37,396 nucleotides of DNA, taken from Micavibrio sp. (lineage in GTDB: Bacteria > Pseudomonadota > Alphaproteobacteria > Micavibrionales > Micavibrionaceae). Below, one piece after another: positions 7,591 through 16,422 of the stretch; the first letter of the stretch is position 1, and each line of letters opens with the position of its first letter. The notes below the pieces were generated by a model. It was not told the DNA's origin. It saw only the letters and a program-made list of their open reading frames with translations, and searched no databases. Made by a program: the position numbers and the translations under genes. The DNA lies in the NCBI GenBank assembly GCA_028290825.1, contig JAQGJB010000085.1:1-37396 (forward strand), written 5' to 3'.

Positions 7591-8253
7591 ATGAAAGCCC
7601 AGGAACCGCCACCTTTGCCTTTGCATGATGTTTTGAATGCCTATGCCAACGGGTACTTCCTGATGGGCGACGGGCAGGATGATCATTCCATGCATTGGTA
7701 TAACCCGCCGATGCGGGCCGTCATGCCGATCCGGGAGCTTCATATATCCCGCAAACTGAAAAAACTCGCGCGCAGCAATCCGTTCGAAATCCGAATTGAT
7801 TCGGCCTTTCCTGCAGTCATGGAGGGCTGCATGGAAAACCGCCTCTATCAATGGATCACCCCGGATATTCGAAAGCTTTTCAACGCGTTACACCTGAGCG
7901 GGTACGCCCATAGCATTGAATGCTGGCAGGCGAATCGCCTTGTGGGTGGTATATACGGGCTGGCGCTCGGTGGTGCATTCTGTGCCGAAAGCATGTTTTC
8001 GAGGGTGCCGGGGGCGAGCAAAATTGCGCTTGTTCACCTGTGCGCCCGGCTGGACAAAGGCGGCTTCTGCCTTCTGGATTGTCAGATTCTTAATGAGCAT
8101 ACCGAGCAATTCGGTGCCCACGACATCCCGAAAACAGAATATATCCGCCGCCTGCATCACGCAATCCGCGCCCCTGCGGACTTTTTACTGCAAGATACCT
8201 CGCCGCCTTTAACCGAAACCGCACTGGCGCAGAAGTTTCTCGGCCTTTCGTAA
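7591..8253 (+). CDS. aat: Leucyl/phenylalanyl-tRNA--protein transferase
   Basis: This enzyme transfers Leu or Phe from aminoacyl-tRNA onto proteins with N-terminal Lys or Arg and so creates type-2 N-degrons for ClpS-ClpAP. The 220-residue protein has the family's YANGYFLMGD opening, MHWYNPPMRAVMPI, the acyltransferase core LVGGIYGLALGGAFCAESMFS and FCLLDCQILNEHTEQFGA. The start ATG follows AAGGGAAGAT. It lies near the DUF2155/NDUFA12 genes, a common alphaproteobacterial neighbourhood, although here an extra small gene lies between. ClpS and ClpA, the downstream partners, are 4-8 kb away in the same window. Confidence 0.96.
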   Translation: MKAQEPPPLPLHDVLNAYANGYFLMGDGQDDHSMHWYNPPMRAVMPIRELHISRKLKKLARSNPFEIRIDSAFPAVMEGCMENRLYQWITPDIRKLFNALHLSGYAHSIECWQANRLVGGIYGLALGGAFCAESMFSRVPGASKIALVHLCARLDKGGFCLLDCQILNEHTEQFGAHDIPKTEYIRRLHHAIRAPADFLLQDTSPPLTETALAQKFLGLS

Positions 8254-8261
8254 TAGGGTAA

Positions 8262-8313
8262 TTCTTAAGATATAATTGACTTTTTCTTAAGCCTAGATTA
8301 ACCTTAACTTAAC
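8262..8313 (+). promoter_or_regulatory. Promoter region with paired TTCTTAAG repeats and a CtrA-like site
   Basis: Two copies of TTCTTAAG (8262-8269 and 8284-8291) are spaced 22 bases apart, about two DNA turns. Between them is a -35-like TTGACT (8276-8281). A full CtrA-type motif, TTAA-N7-TTAAC, occupies 8298-8313 and overlaps the -10-like TAACCT (8299-8304, 17-base spacer). The arrangement suggests cell-cycle control of the downstream small gene. Binding is predicted from motif match only. Confidence 0.5.
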
Positions 8314-8343
8314 ACCAAAAAATTTCTGAACGGGGACGATACC

Positions 8344-8685
8344 ATGGCCAAACTAGGCGGGGTTTATATTCCAAATCTGGAATCAAGCTTTGAAGGCGCA
8401 GTAACGCCGTCCTTCGCGCATTACCGCGAAACCCCCTCCAAAGTTAAATTCGATTATAGCGCCGGTGATTTCGGCGGCTTCACCATCGGTCAGGATGAGA
8501 AAATCTGGGGCAGCGATGTTTACGGGATCGTCGCGGTCAGCAACGCCGCTTTTGCTGCCCTCCCCGCAGACCTGCAGGCGGACACAATGGATGAAGCAAG
8601 GGTCATGGCAAACGTCCTCAATAATCCGAAGCCGAAATCTGCAATCACCGTTAAACCGGCAATCAACCAGTCCAGAAAATTCTAG
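8344..8685 (+). CDS. Hypothetical protein, 113 aa
   Basis: Not recognised. It has a good ribosome site (GGGGACGATACC before ATG), normal codon use, and a well-defined promoter region upstream. The product has no signal peptide or membrane segment. Residues ~38-70 (SAGDFGGFTIGQDEKIWGSDVYGIVAVSNAAF) look like a small beta-rich fold; the C-terminal ~20 residues are basic and Pro/Asn-rich. It ends six bases from the convergent DUF2155 gene. The CtrA-like site upstream suggests a cell-cycle-linked or surface/motility-related role, but this is inference. Confidence 0.72.
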   Translation: MAKLGGVYIPNLESSFEGAVTPSFAHYRETPSKVKFDYSAGDFGGFTIGQDEKIWGSDVYGIVAVSNAAFAALPADLQADTMDEARVMANVLNNPKPKSAITVKPAINQSRKF

Positions 8686-8691
8686 CTTCTC

Positions 8692-9414
8692 TTACTGAGG
8701 CTCTTCGCCGGGCAGCGTGACTGTCGGCATCTCGACCTTTGGCGCGTCATCTTCCGGTGCGTCTTCGGTACCCACGGGCGGCGCTTCCTTTGGCGGCTCT
8801 GCAGCGGCGCCGGTCACCACGCCATCCTTCACATCGCCTTCTTTCGGCGTGGTCGGATTGACTTCGGCCTTCACGGAATCTTTCTTCGGAGCCTCGGCCT
8901 TCTTCTCTTCTTTTTTCGGTTCGGGGTCTGTCGATTTGCGCTCAAGGCAATCAAGCACCCACACATCATAAATCGGGTGATCCATGGCCGAGAGGGCGGG
9001 CGAGGATGCAAACATCCAGCCGGAATAAATCCATTTTGATTCATCCTTCTTGGTCACTTCCCAGATTTGAAGGAAGGCGGCAGATTCGGGCGCGGCTATC
9101 GGCGGGGCCTTGCGGCAGGCCTGCACCTTTATATAGATCGGGCCGAACTTCACAGTCGTCCCCACCTTGACCTCGAATGTCATTGTGCGCGCGGTCACCT
9201 TGTCTAGCGATTGCAGTTTTACCACAGGCTCATCCGTCATTTTCGGCGCAGGGGTGGGCGTCGCGTCGGTTTCGAACTGCACGCTGCCTGAACCGAACTG
9301 AATTTGGGCCGAAGAAAACTGCGTCCCTGCGACCGCAACACTTTGCGCATGTGCCGGAACGGCAAACGCCATCAAAGCAACACAGGCGGTGCAGGAGCGT
9401 CGCAATTGATGCAT
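8692..9414 (-). CDS. Secreted DUF2155 protein with low-complexity acidic tail
   Basis: A signal peptide (residues 1-23, ending AVPAHA) is followed by a ~40-residue linker and the DUF2155 domain (~65-155). The domain has the family features AxxAxxTFEVKVGTTVKFGPIYIKVQACRK (divided here), a second cysteine in WVLDCLE, and WIYSGWMFASSPALSAMDHPIYDVW; the two cysteines probably form a disulfide. The last ~80 residues are rich in K/E, then P/E/D/V, and are likely disordered. The start overlaps the mlaD stop by one base (TAATG). Family members sit beside NDUFA12 and aat in alphaproteobacteria; the function is unknown. The periplasmic location is inferred from the signal peptide. Confidence 0.88.
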   Translation of the reverse strand: MHQLRRSCTACVALMAFAVPAHAQSVAVAGTQFSSAQIQFGSGSVQFETDATPTPAPKMTDEPVVKLQSLDKVTARTMTFEVKVGTTVKFGPIYIKVQACRKAPPIAAPESAAFLQIWEVTKKDESKWIYSGWMFASSPALSAMDHPIYDVWVLDCLERKSTDPEPKKEEKKAEAPKKDSVKAEVNPTTPKEGDVKDGVVTGAAAEPPKEAPPVGTEDAPEDDAPKVEMPTVTLPGEEPQ

Positions 9415-9959
9415 TACGGATGCGCTGAAGGCTCTGCGCCTGCGGGGGTTGCGGCCGATGCCGTTGGCACAGGCGCAGGAGAAGGTGCGGCAGCCGCGCC
9501 TTTTTTATCCTTATCGCCGCCCTGCATGCTGAAAATAAATTTCCCAAGCAGTTCTTCGAGGTTCTGTGGCGATTGCGTGAACGGGATACGCGCATTCGGT
9601 TTCATGATTGTGTCGGAAGCACCAGGCTCCAGCGCCATGAACCGCCCGCCCAGCAGGCTCTCGCTGCTGATCAGGGCAGCAGTATCGTCAGGCAATTTCA
9701 CATCCGGGCGAACCGTAAGGGTGACATGCGCCAGATAGGTGTCAGGATTGAGGTCGACTTTTTTCACATTGCCGATTTTTACACCGCTGATCTGCACGGG
9801 GTCGCCGGCTTTCAATCCGCCGATGGTGGAGAAATCCGCCGTCAGGTCATAACCGTCAACCGATGAAACATCTGCTGTTCTATAGCTGAAGACCAGAAAG
9901 AAGATCGCCACAAAAAGGACAACCGCACCCAGGATCGTTTCAATCACACTACGCTTCAT
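9414..9959 (-). CDS. mlaD: MlaD-type MCE domain lipid transport protein
   Basis: A single N-terminal transmembrane helix (residues ~7-25) anchors a periplasmic MCE domain (~39-115). The conserved pieces are DFSTIGGLKAGDPVQISGVKIGNVKKVDL and LISSESLLGGRFMALEPG. MlaD hexamers bind phospholipid in the periplasm as part of the MlaFEDB transporter that keeps outer-membrane asymmetry. After residue ~140 an Ala/Pro-rich tail follows. No mlaE or mlaF genes are in the window; in many alphaproteobacteria mlaD lies apart from them beside NDUFA12, as here. It is 22 bases downstream of NDUFA12 and overlaps the DUF2155 start, so these three genes form an operon. Confidence 0.92.
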   Translation of the reverse strand: MKRSVIETILGAVVLFVAIFFLVFSYRTADVSSVDGYDLTADFSTIGGLKAGDPVQISGVKIGNVKKVDLNPDTYLAHVTLTVRPDVKLPDDTAALISSESLLGGRFMALEPGASDTIMKPNARIPFTQSPQNLEELLGKFIFSMQGGDKDKKGAAAAPSPAPVPTASAATPAGAEPSAHP

Positions 9960-9981
9960 CGCTTAATTCCTTTAAACAAAA

Positions 9982-10383
9982 TTAATTCCGTGCATCCGGA
10001 TTCCAGGCTTCGTAATCGCCGGTCGCTTCATCGCGGTGGCCGCCGGACAGAATGTGGCCCGGCGGACGATAGGCCAGGGTCGTACCGGTCATATTTTGTT
10101 GCGCAGGCTTCTGCCACGGGCGACGGAAAGATTGCATCGCATTATCGGGGACAGCATCGGTCTGGTGATGCAGCCAGCCATGCCATTCGGGCGGAACCTT
10201 GGAGGCATCCGGTGAACCCTTATACATCACCCAGCGACGGTCATGGTTATAGCCGCTGCGGCGCTTGGCCTGATAATAACGATTTCCAAGAGCATCGACG
10301 CCAATCCGGCGCGCGCCGGACATCAGCGTGACGAAATTGATATGGACGGGCGACAACGCGCCCAGAAAACTGAAAATACCCAT
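9982..10383 (-). CDS. NDUFA12-type NADH:ubiquinone oxidoreductase 17.2 kDa subunit
   Basis: This is the bacterial relative of the mitochondrial complex I accessory subunit NDUFA12/B17.2, found mainly in alphaproteobacteria. The characteristic parts are RRIGVDALGNRYYQ, RRWVMYKGSPDASKVPPEWHGWLHHQTDAVP (divided), then a Pro-rich C-terminal region ending YEAWNPDARN. The subunit sits on the peripheral arm of complex I at the cytoplasmic face. I chose the ATG at 10381-10383 (MGIFSFLG) because GAGGGACC lies just upstream; 16 extra residues from the upstream ATG look non-coding. The length of 133 fits the family. It heads the mlaD-DUF2155 operon. Confidence 0.93.
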   Translation of the reverse strand: MGIFSFLGALSPVHINFVTLMSGARRIGVDALGNRYYQAKRRSGYNHDRRWVMYKGSPDASKVPPEWHGWLHHQTDAVPDNAMQSFRRPWQKPAQQNMTGTTLAYRPPGHILSGGHRDEATGDYEAWNPDARN

Positions 10384-10465
10384 TGAACTGGTCCCTCTAG
10401 ACCCCCCCATGAATGCCGGAAGCGCGGGCAATAATCAAGATTTTTCAAACCAATGAGAGGGTTAG

Positions 10466-10634
10466 GTGACAGAATTCAAAAAATTTGTTGTTTTGGAAAA
10501 CCGCGGCGTGAGCAGGCCATGGCTATTTGCTCAACGGATGCTGAACGAACGGATCATTTTCCTGAAGGCCCAGTCATGACGGCGATCTTAATCTCCATAT
10601 TAGCAACTCCGGCGAGGCCTTTGCGCAGGGATGG
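10466..10634 (+). pseudogene. Possible decayed ClpP-like protease fragment
   Basis: The 324-base gap between NDUFA12 and the pilin-like gene holds a GTG-started frame with an AGAGGG ribosome site (10466-10579, 37 codons). It ends ...RPWLFAQRMLNERIIFLKAQS. The RG-x-R-x3-Y/F-x-R-L/M-L-x-ERIIFL pattern is the hallmark N terminus of ClpP. After the TGA, another frame (10584-10634) reads DLNLHISNSGEAFAQGW, resembling the ClpP block DIYLYINSPGG-x4-G. In an intact ClpP about 24 residues separate these blocks; here there are 19 bases, so a deletion plus frameshift would explain it. Nothing later in ClpP is visible. The alternative is a chance match or a real 37-residue peptide. Confidence 0.42.
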
Positions 10635-10707
10635 CATCCCCGCCCCCCGGCCCGGCGGTTTTCATTTAGGACAAACCTTTGCTAAGCTTCGTCCCAGAGG
10701 TTCCTGA

Positions 10708-11430
10708 ATGACGATTTCCAGATACCACCACCGCAACCGGTCAGGCGAAAAAGGCAACATCCTTTTTTACATCCTGATCGCTATCGTCGCCTTCGCGGCG
10801 CTCAGCTTCGCCGTCACGCAAAGCAGCCGCGAGAGCGCCTCCACCATTGACGCGGGCAAAGTTGATCTCGCCACAACAGAAATTCTCGATTACGTGACCG
10901 CCCTGCGCGGCGCGGTGCAGACCATGACGATTCAGGGGGTAAAACAAAACCAGGTGTGCTTCGACCAGATCCTTTTCAGCAGTACGTATTATCACGCAGC
11001 CTGCAACACGGCAAAGAACAGGGTATTTTATAATTACGGCGGTAATGCCCCCGCGCCTCATCTTGTGGCACAGGATGCCCTGCAACGGTCATTATCCGGG
11101 TCAGCGGATTACGGCCTGTGGGATTTTCCCAATAATATCCAGGTCAAAGGCGTGGGGCAGGATTGCCCGTCCGACGCATCGTGTAACGATCTCGTCGTGC
11201 TACTGGAACCCCTGAACGATCTGGTCTGTAAAAATGTAAATAGAAAAATGGGCGTTGATGTCCCCGACACCATTCCGGGCAACCTGACACCCGTAACCAC
11301 AACCCCCTACACGGGCAGTTTTTTCACCGGGTCTGTAATCGATGCGCCGAACCTGAACGGTAAAAGAACCGGTTGTTTCAAAAACAATAACGGGCACAAT
11401 GTTTTTTATGCTGTGTTGGTCGGCAATTAA
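10708..11430 (+). CDS. Pilin-like secreted hypothetical protein (paralogue 1)
   Basis: The 240-residue protein starts with a short basic leader ending EKG, then a pilin-like hydrophobic helix NILFYILIAIVAFAALSFAV and a polar helix (SSRESASTIDAG...). This resembles a class III-type prepilin or pseudopilin with cleavage after Gly, but the conserved glutamate at +5 is replaced by an aromatic residue. The body has several cysteines (CFDQI, AACNT, QDCPSDASCN, VCKNVN, TGCFKNN), probably disulfide-bonded outside the membrane. The plan GLWDF...VGxx..DLVVLLEPLNDLVC..VN is shared with the protein at 22296-23003. No pilus or secretion genes are adjacent. The function is unknown; the pilin-like reading is inference from the N terminus. 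Confidence 0.8.
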   Translation: MTISRYHHRNRSGEKGNILFYILIAIVAFAALSFAVTQSSRESASTIDAGKVDLATTEILDYVTALRGAVQTMTIQGVKQNQVCFDQILFSSTYYHAACNTAKNRVFYNYGGNAPAPHLVAQDALQRSLSGSADYGLWDFPNNIQVKGVGQDCPSDASCNDLVVLLEPLNDLVCKNVNRKMGVDVPDTIPGNLTPVTTTPYTGSFFTGSVIDAPNLNGKRTGCFKNNNGHNVFYAVLVGN

Positions 11431-11460
11431 AAAAACGGCCCCTGTGACAGGAGCCGTTTG
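11430..11460. terminator. Hairpin terminator between convergent pilin-like and clpA-paralogue genes
   Basis: AAACGGC pairs with GCCGTTT and an inner CCT with AGG around TGTGAC-like loop sequence, with one mismatch. On the minus strand it is followed by seven Ts, so it serves the clpA paralogue best; the plus-strand U tract is weak. Confidence 0.75.
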
Positions 11461-11485
11461 ATTATCTTGAAATATTTATAGTACG

Positions 11486-13855
11486 TCAGGCTGGTGCAGG
11501 CTCCGAAAATTTCGGCGCTTTGATATTACTCTCCGGCAATGGTTCGATACCCGATTCATCATTGAAGATCGCCACAAATTCGTTTGTATTGTTCACATCG
11601 ATAACAACGCGCTTATCATTAATCTCTGGAACCAGTTCCCCGAACAGAAGCGCATCCGCGAGAACCCGCCTGATGCTGTCCTGAATCAGGCGTTGCATCG
11701 GTCGCGCGCCCATCAAAGGATCAAAGCCCTCTTTGGCCAGTTTCGCGCGGGCCGCGTCGGTAAAGGCCACACGTACCTTCTTCGCTTCAAGCTGCCCTTC
11801 AAGCTGGCCGAGGAATTTATCGACCACTTTCAGAATCACCTCTTCATTCAGCGCCTTGAACCCGACGATGGCGTCCAGACGGTTACGGAATTCCGGTGTG
11901 AACAGGCGCTTGATATCGGCCATTTCATCCCCGGATTCACGCGTGCTCGTAAAGCCGATGGTATTCTTTGCCATCGTCTCGGCACCGGCATTGGTGGTCA
12001 TGATGATCACGACATTGCGGAAATCCGCCTTGCGGCCATTATTGTCGGTCAGCGTGCCGTGATCCATCACCTGCAAAAGGATATTGAAGATGGATGGATC
12101 GGCCTTTTCGATTTCATCGAGCAGCAGTACGCAATGCGGCTTCTTGGTGACCGCCTCGGTCAGCAGACCGCTTTGATCGAAACCGACATAGCCTGGGGGC
12201 GCACCGATCAGGCGCGACACGGAATGTTTCTCCATATATTCGGACATGTCGAAACGGATCAGCTCAATGCCCATGATGTTCGCCAGTTGCTTTGCCGCCT
12301 CTGTCTTGCCGACACCGGTGGGGCCGGAGAACAGGAAAGAGCCAATCGGCTTATCGGTTTTGCCGAGGCCCGAACGCGCCATCTTGACCGCCGACGCCAG
12401 AACTTCCAGCGCCTTGTCCTGCCCGAAGACCACCGATTTCAGATCGCTCTCGATTGTTTTCAATTTGGCACGGTCATCAGTGGTGGCTTCGGCAACGGGC
12501 TTGCCGGTAATCTTCTCGACCAGTTGTTCGATCTGCGCTTTGCCAATGACCTTCAGGCGGTTTTCTTTCTTTGCCGCACGCTGCATCGCACCGGAATCAT
12601 CGATCAGGTCGATCGCCTTATCGGGTAACTGGCGGTCGTTGATGTATTTGGCCGAAAGCTCGACCGCCGCTTTTAGCGCGTCATCGGTGTATTCCACCCC
12701 GTGATGCTTTTGGAAGACCTTTTTTAAACCCTTCAGAATCTCGATGGCTTCGGGAACAGTTGGCTCCTTCACATCGATTTTATTGAGTCGACGCGCAAGC
12801 GCCGCATCTTTGGTAATGATTTTATATTCATTGAACGTGGTTGCCCCGATGATGCGGACCTTGCCACTGGCCATTGCAGGCTTGAGCAGATTAGACGCAT
12901 CCATCACACTGCCGCCCGCGGCACCCGCACCGACCAGGGTATGAATCTCATCGATAAACAGGATTTTTTGACCATTTGAATCGGTGAGGTCTTTTAAAAC
13001 GCCTTTAAGACGCTGTTCGAAATCGCCACGGTATTTTGTGCCAGCCATCAATGCGCCCATGTCCAGCGAATGAATGGTTGCGTCCTTCACGGTGTCCAAC
13101 GCGGCCTGCAACTCTTCCGATACAGGATAACGACGGTCTTCGGGCAGCTTCATCTGCTCGATCAGCCAGCCAAGACCTTCCGGAATCGCCGTTTTACCAA
13201 CCCCCGGCTCACCCACCAGCACGGGATTGTTTTTCTTACGGCGGGCAAGCGTTTGAAGGACACGCAGAATTTCCTCTTCCCGCCCAATGAGCGGATCGGT
13301 GTCGGGATGACGGCCCTTCGCGTTCAGATCGGCGGAAAACTGCAGCAGCGGTGAGGCTTTGGTCTTTTCCTCTTCCGACCGGTTTTTTTCTCCGGCCGTG
13401 GCCTCTGCTGATTTTTTAGTGAACATCGGGTGGCTTCTGATCGACTCCTCCGTGACCCCTTCTTCATTCAGCAGACGGAACGCTTCCAGTTCTGAATTGT
13501 CGAGGATGGCCAGCAACACGGTGACACCGGTCGCTGCCGGTTTCTCCTGTTTCACGGCATGGAAGGTGATTCGCTTCAAAAGGTTCTGGGCTGCCTCGCC
13601 GGGCTTCGGCACATCATTCGGGCCGGCCCTGTCATTCCGTGCTTTCAGATAAGATTTCAAATCAACAATCAGTTTGTTGATATCGACACTATTGTATTTG
13701 AGGATTTCAACAGCCTCGCTATTGCCCTGATCCTCCCGGGATTGCGGCAGCATCGCCAGCAACAGATGTTCGGGTAGAATTTCGCTGTGCCTGAATTCTT
13801 TCGCCAGCTTTTGCGCACGGTCGACATAGAGTTTAATTGTCTGGGGGATAGCCAT
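11486..13855 (-). CDS. Second, divergent ClpA-type AAA+ unfoldase
   Basis: This 789-residue tandem paralogue of ClpA has a Clp N-domain (~1-145), a charged linker, D1 with GEPGVGKT (215-222), ILFIDEIH and pore loop KYRG, and D2 with [19 protein letters not shown] and GYVG. The NTIGF segment before the final D2 part is the ClpP-docking IGF loop, so it should pair with ClpP. Differences from the clpA upstream include AIPEGLG in place of AIAEGLA after the first Walker A and an insertion of about 19 residues (WLIEQMKLPEDRRYPVSEEL). The N-domain, which binds ClpS and substrates, is the most divergent part. The start ATG at 13853-13855 follows AGGAGAG. A terminator and separate promoter lie between it and clpA, so expression can differ. 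It likely handles other substrates or adaptors. Confidence 0.9.
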   Translation of the reverse strand: MAIPQTIKLYVDRAQKLAKEFRHSEILPEHLLLAMLPQSREDQGNSEAVEILKYNSVDINKLIVDLKSYLKARNDRAGPNDVPKPGEAAQNLLKRITFHAVKQEKPAATGVTVLLAILDNSELEAFRLLNEEGVTEESIRSHPMFTKKSAEATAGEKNRSEEEKTKASPLLQFSADLNAKGRHPDTDPLIGREEEILRVLQTLARRKKNNPVLVGEPGVGKTAIPEGLGWLIEQMKLPEDRRYPVSEELQAALDTVKDATIHSLDMGALMAGTKYRGDFEQRLKGVLKDLTDSNGQKILFIDEIHTLVGAGAAGGSVMDASNLLKPAMASGKVRIIGATTFNEYKIITKDAALARRLNKIDVKEPTVPEAIEILKGLKKVFQKHHGVEYTDDALKAAVELSAKYINDRQLPDKAIDLIDDSGAMQRAAKKENRLKVIGKAQIEQLVEKITGKPVAEATTDDRAKLKTIESDLKSVVFGQDKALEVLASAVKMARSGLGKTDKPIGSFLFSGPTGVGKTEAAKQLANIMGIELIRFDMSEYMEKHSVSRLIGAPPGYVGFDQSGLLTEAVTKKPHCVLLLDEIEKADPSIFNILLQVMDHGTLTDNNGRKADFRNVVIIMTTNAGAETMAKNTIGFTSTRESGDEMADIKRLFTPEFRNRLDAIVGFKALNEEVILKVVDKFLGQLEGQLEAKKVRVAFTDAARAKLAKEGFDPLMGARPMQRLIQDSIRRVLADALLFGELVPEINDKRVVIDVNNTNEFVAIFNDESGIEPLPESNIKAPKFSEPAPA

Positions 13856-13904
13856 TCGTACTCTCCTGAACTGTTCTAATCGTTTTTTATTATGTGATGA
13901 ACTT

Positions 13905-13933
13905 TTATAACAATACGGAAACTTATATGGCAA
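13905..13933 (-). promoter_or_regulatory. Promoter of the clpA paralogue
   Basis: On the minus strand TTGCCA (13928-13933) and TTATAA (13905-13910) are separated by exactly 17 bases. The -35 begins CTTG, which also occurs in alphaproteobacterial heat-shock (RpoH) promoters, so stress control is possible but not shown. It lies right after the clpA terminator. Confidence 0.55.
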
Positions 13934-13936
13934 GCG

Positions 13937-13971
13937 AAAAACTAAAACCCTGGAAATTTCTTCCCAGGGTT
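13937..13971 (-). terminator. Terminator after clpA
   Basis: On the minus strand AACCCTGG pairs with CCAGGGTT around a 10-base loop, followed by TTAGTTTTTC. It separates clpA from its downstream paralogue. Confidence 0.75.
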
Positions 13972-13993
13972 CAGCAGTCATGAATTTCTAAAA

Positions 13994-16291
13994 TTAAGAC
14001 AGTTCGGCCGCGTCTTTCTGCGTATTTTTCTTCTGGTCCTCGACAAAGCCAAAGCTCAAGGCCCCGTCTATGAAGTCGACCCGCACCAGCCCGCCTTTGG
14101 TCAGCTTCCCGAACAAAAGCTCCTCGGCCAGTGGCCGCTTCACCTTTTCCTGGATGACACGGCCAAGCGGTCTTGCGCCCATCGCCGGATCGTAACCCGT
14201 TTCGGCCAGATATTTCCGGGCGGCAGGGGTAAGCTCGATACTCACATTCCGGTCGGCCAGCTGCGCTTCAAGCTGCATTATGAACTTCTCGACAACCTTC
14301 GCCACAGTTTCGGGCTTCAGGTTGGCAAACGGCACGATGGCGTCGAGACGATTGCGGAATTCCGGAGTGAACAGGCGCTTTACCTCTTCCTGATCTTCAT
14401 CAATGCGCATCTCGCGGCCAAAGCCGATGGCGGCCTTCGCCATTTGCGCCGCACCGGCATTGGTCGTCATGATAAGGATGACATTCCTGAAATCGACCGT
14501 TTTGCCGTTATTGTCTGTCAGTTTGCCGTAGTCCATCACCTGCAGCAAAATGCCGTAAATATCCGGATGCGCCTTTTCAATTTCATCAAGAAGGAGAACG
14601 CAATGCGGTGTCTGGTCAACGGCATCGGTCAGCAGACCGCCCTGTTCGAACCCGACATAGCCCGGCGGCGACCCGATCAGGCGTGAAACGGAATGCTTCT
14701 CCATGTATTCGGACATATCGAAGCGTTTCAGCTCGATCCCCATGGTCTTGGCCAGTTGCTTTGCAACTTCGGTTTTCCCTACCCCGGTCGGACCAGTAAA
14801 CAGGTAGGAGCCAATCGGCTTTTCAAGATCGCGCAGCCCCGCACGGGCCATTTTGATCGAGGAGGTCAGAACATCAACCGCCGCGTCCTGATCGTAAACC
14901 ATTGTCTTCAGATCGCGCTCAAGCGTGCGCAGAACCTCGCGGTCATCCTTGGTCACCGACTTGGCCGGGATGCGCGCAATCGCCGCCACCACGACCTCAA
15001 TGTCCTTCAGCGTAATGGTTTTCTTGCGCTTGCTCGGCGGCAGCAGCATCTGCGCCGCGCCGACCTCGTCAATAATATCGATTGCCTTGTCGGGCAGTTT
15101 CCTGTCCCCGATATAACGCGCCGACAGCTCAACCGCGGCCTTGATCGCCTCGGCGGTATATTTCACCTTATGGTGCTCTTCATAATAAGGTTTTAAGCCG
15201 TGCAGAATTTTGATGGTGTCCTCGATTGACGGTTCTTTCACATCAATCTTCTGGAAGCGGCGCACCAGCGCGCGGTCCTTTTCAAAATAATTGCGGAATT
15301 CCTTGTAAGTCGTCGACCCGATGCAGCGCAACTGCCCCCCCGACAACGCAGGCTTCAGCAGGTTTGACGCATCCATCGCCCCGCCCGAGGTGGCACCGGC
15401 ACCGATAATAGTGTGAATTTCATCGATGAACAAAACCGCATGCGGAATTTTCTCGATCTCGTTCAGAACGGCCTTGATACGCTCTTCAAAATCACCGCGA
15501 TACCGTGTCCCCGCCAGCAAAGTGCCCATGTCGAGGGAGTAGATAACCGCGTCTTTCAAAACATCCGGCACATCGCCTTCGGTAATGCGCTTCGCCAGGC
15601 CCTCCGCAATAGCGGTCTTGCCGACACCGGGATCACCGACATAAAGCGGGTTGTTCTTTGAACGGCGGCAAAGGATCTGGATGGTGCGGTCAATCTCTGC
15701 CGCGCGCCCGATCAACGGATCGATCTTGCCCCGGATCGCCTTGATATTCAGGTTGTGGCAATAGGAATCCAGCGCATCCTTGCCCGACTTGACCGGCTTT
15801 TCCTCGGCAGCCTGTTCCGGCTCGGCCCCGGTCGGCGTTCTTGTTTCACTTTGTCCCGGCACCTTGGCGATGCCGTGGGAAATATAATTGACTGCGTCAA
15901 AACGCGTCATGTCCTGTTCCTGCAGGAAATAAACCGCATGGCTTTCCCGTTCGGAGAACAGGGCGACAAGCACGTTCGCGCCGGTCACTTCCTCGCGCCC
16001 CGAAGACTGCACATGGATGGCGGCGCGCTGTAAAACGCGCTGGAACGCGGTGGTCGGCTTGGCCTCCTCCGCATTGCGGTTGACCAGATAGGACAATTCG
16101 TTATCCAGATAATGCCCGAGCTGATCCTTGATCTCCGGTATGCCGATCCCGCAGGAGCGCAAAACAGCCATAGCGTCCTGATCCTCGGTCAGGGCCAGCA
16201 ACAGATGCTCGAGCGTCGCATATTCATGCGATTTCTCGCTGGCAATTGCCAGGGCACGGTGCAGGGTTTTTTCAAGGTTTCTTGAGAGCAT
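13994..16291 (-). CDS. clpA: ATP-dependent Clp protease ATP-binding subunit ClpA
   Basis: Canonical 765-residue ClpA: N-domain (~1-145) for ClpS and substrate binding, D1 with GDPGVGKT (219-226) and [15 protein letters not shown]2 with [16 protein letters not shown] and [16 protein letters not shown], pore loops RYRG and GYVG, and the ClpP-docking AIGFG loop. It unfolds proteins and feeds them into ClpP in the cytoplasm. The start at 16289-16291 gives [14 protein letters not shown], typical of the family; upstream in-frame codons do not look like ClpA. It lies 131 bases after clpS, the usual order. The ClpA paralogue at 11486-13855 follows. Confidence 0.96.
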   Translation of the reverse strand: MLSRNLEKTLHRALAIASEKSHEYATLEHLLLALTEDQDAMAVLRSCGIGIPEIKDQLGHYLDNELSYLVNRNAEEAKPTTAFQRVLQRAAIHVQSSGREEVTGANVLVALFSERESHAVYFLQEQDMTRFDAVNYISHGIAKVPGQSETRTPTGAEPEQAAEEKPVKSGKDALDSYCHNLNIKAIRGKIDPLIGRAAEIDRTIQILCRRSKNNPLYVGDPGVGKTAIAEGLAKRITEGDVPDVLKDAVIYSLDMGTLLAGTRYRGDFEERIKAVLNEIEKIPHAVLFIDEIHTIIGAGATSGGAMDASNLLKPALSGGQLRCIGSTTYKEFRNYFEKDRALVRRFQKIDVKEPSIEDTIKILHGLKPYYEEHHKVKYTAEAIKAAVELSARYIGDRKLPDKAIDIIDEVGAAQMLLPPSKRKKTITLKDIEVVVAAIARIPAKSVTKDDREVLRTLERDLKTMVYDQDAAVDVLTSSIKMARAGLRDLEKPIGSYLFTGPTGVGKTEVAKQLAKTMGIELKRFDMSEYMEKHSVSRLIGSPPGYVGFEQGGLLTDAVDQTPHCVLLLDEIEKAHPDIYGILLQVMDYGKLTDNNGKTVDFRNVILIMTTNAGAAQMAKAAIGFGREMRIDEDQEEVKRLFTPEFRNRLDAIVPFANLKPETVAKVVEKFIMQLEAQLADRNVSIELTPAARKYLAETGYDPAMGARPLGRVIQEKVKRPLAEELLFGKLTKGGLVRVDFIDGALSFGFVEDQKKNTQKDAAELS

Positions 16292-16422
16292 GGGGCATAT
16301 CCGATCTGATATTATTAATATAGCACGATCCGGCGGGAAACGGACTCCCCCCATCTTGCGTCAAAATTCTTACCAAAGGCTGAATTGATTCCGGTAATTG
16401 TCAGGCAGGGCAGGCGGGGTGG

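Noticed and set aside
10453-10707. 84-residue plus-strand frame in the gap before the pilin-like gene
   Set aside because: Its composition is Pro/Arg-rich and irregular, it lacks a good ribosome site, and the ClpP-like match lies in another frame across the same bases.
11693-12628. 311-codon plus-strand frame opposite the clpA paralogue
   Set aside because: Antisense shadow of conserved AAA+ sequence; no motif and no ribosome site.
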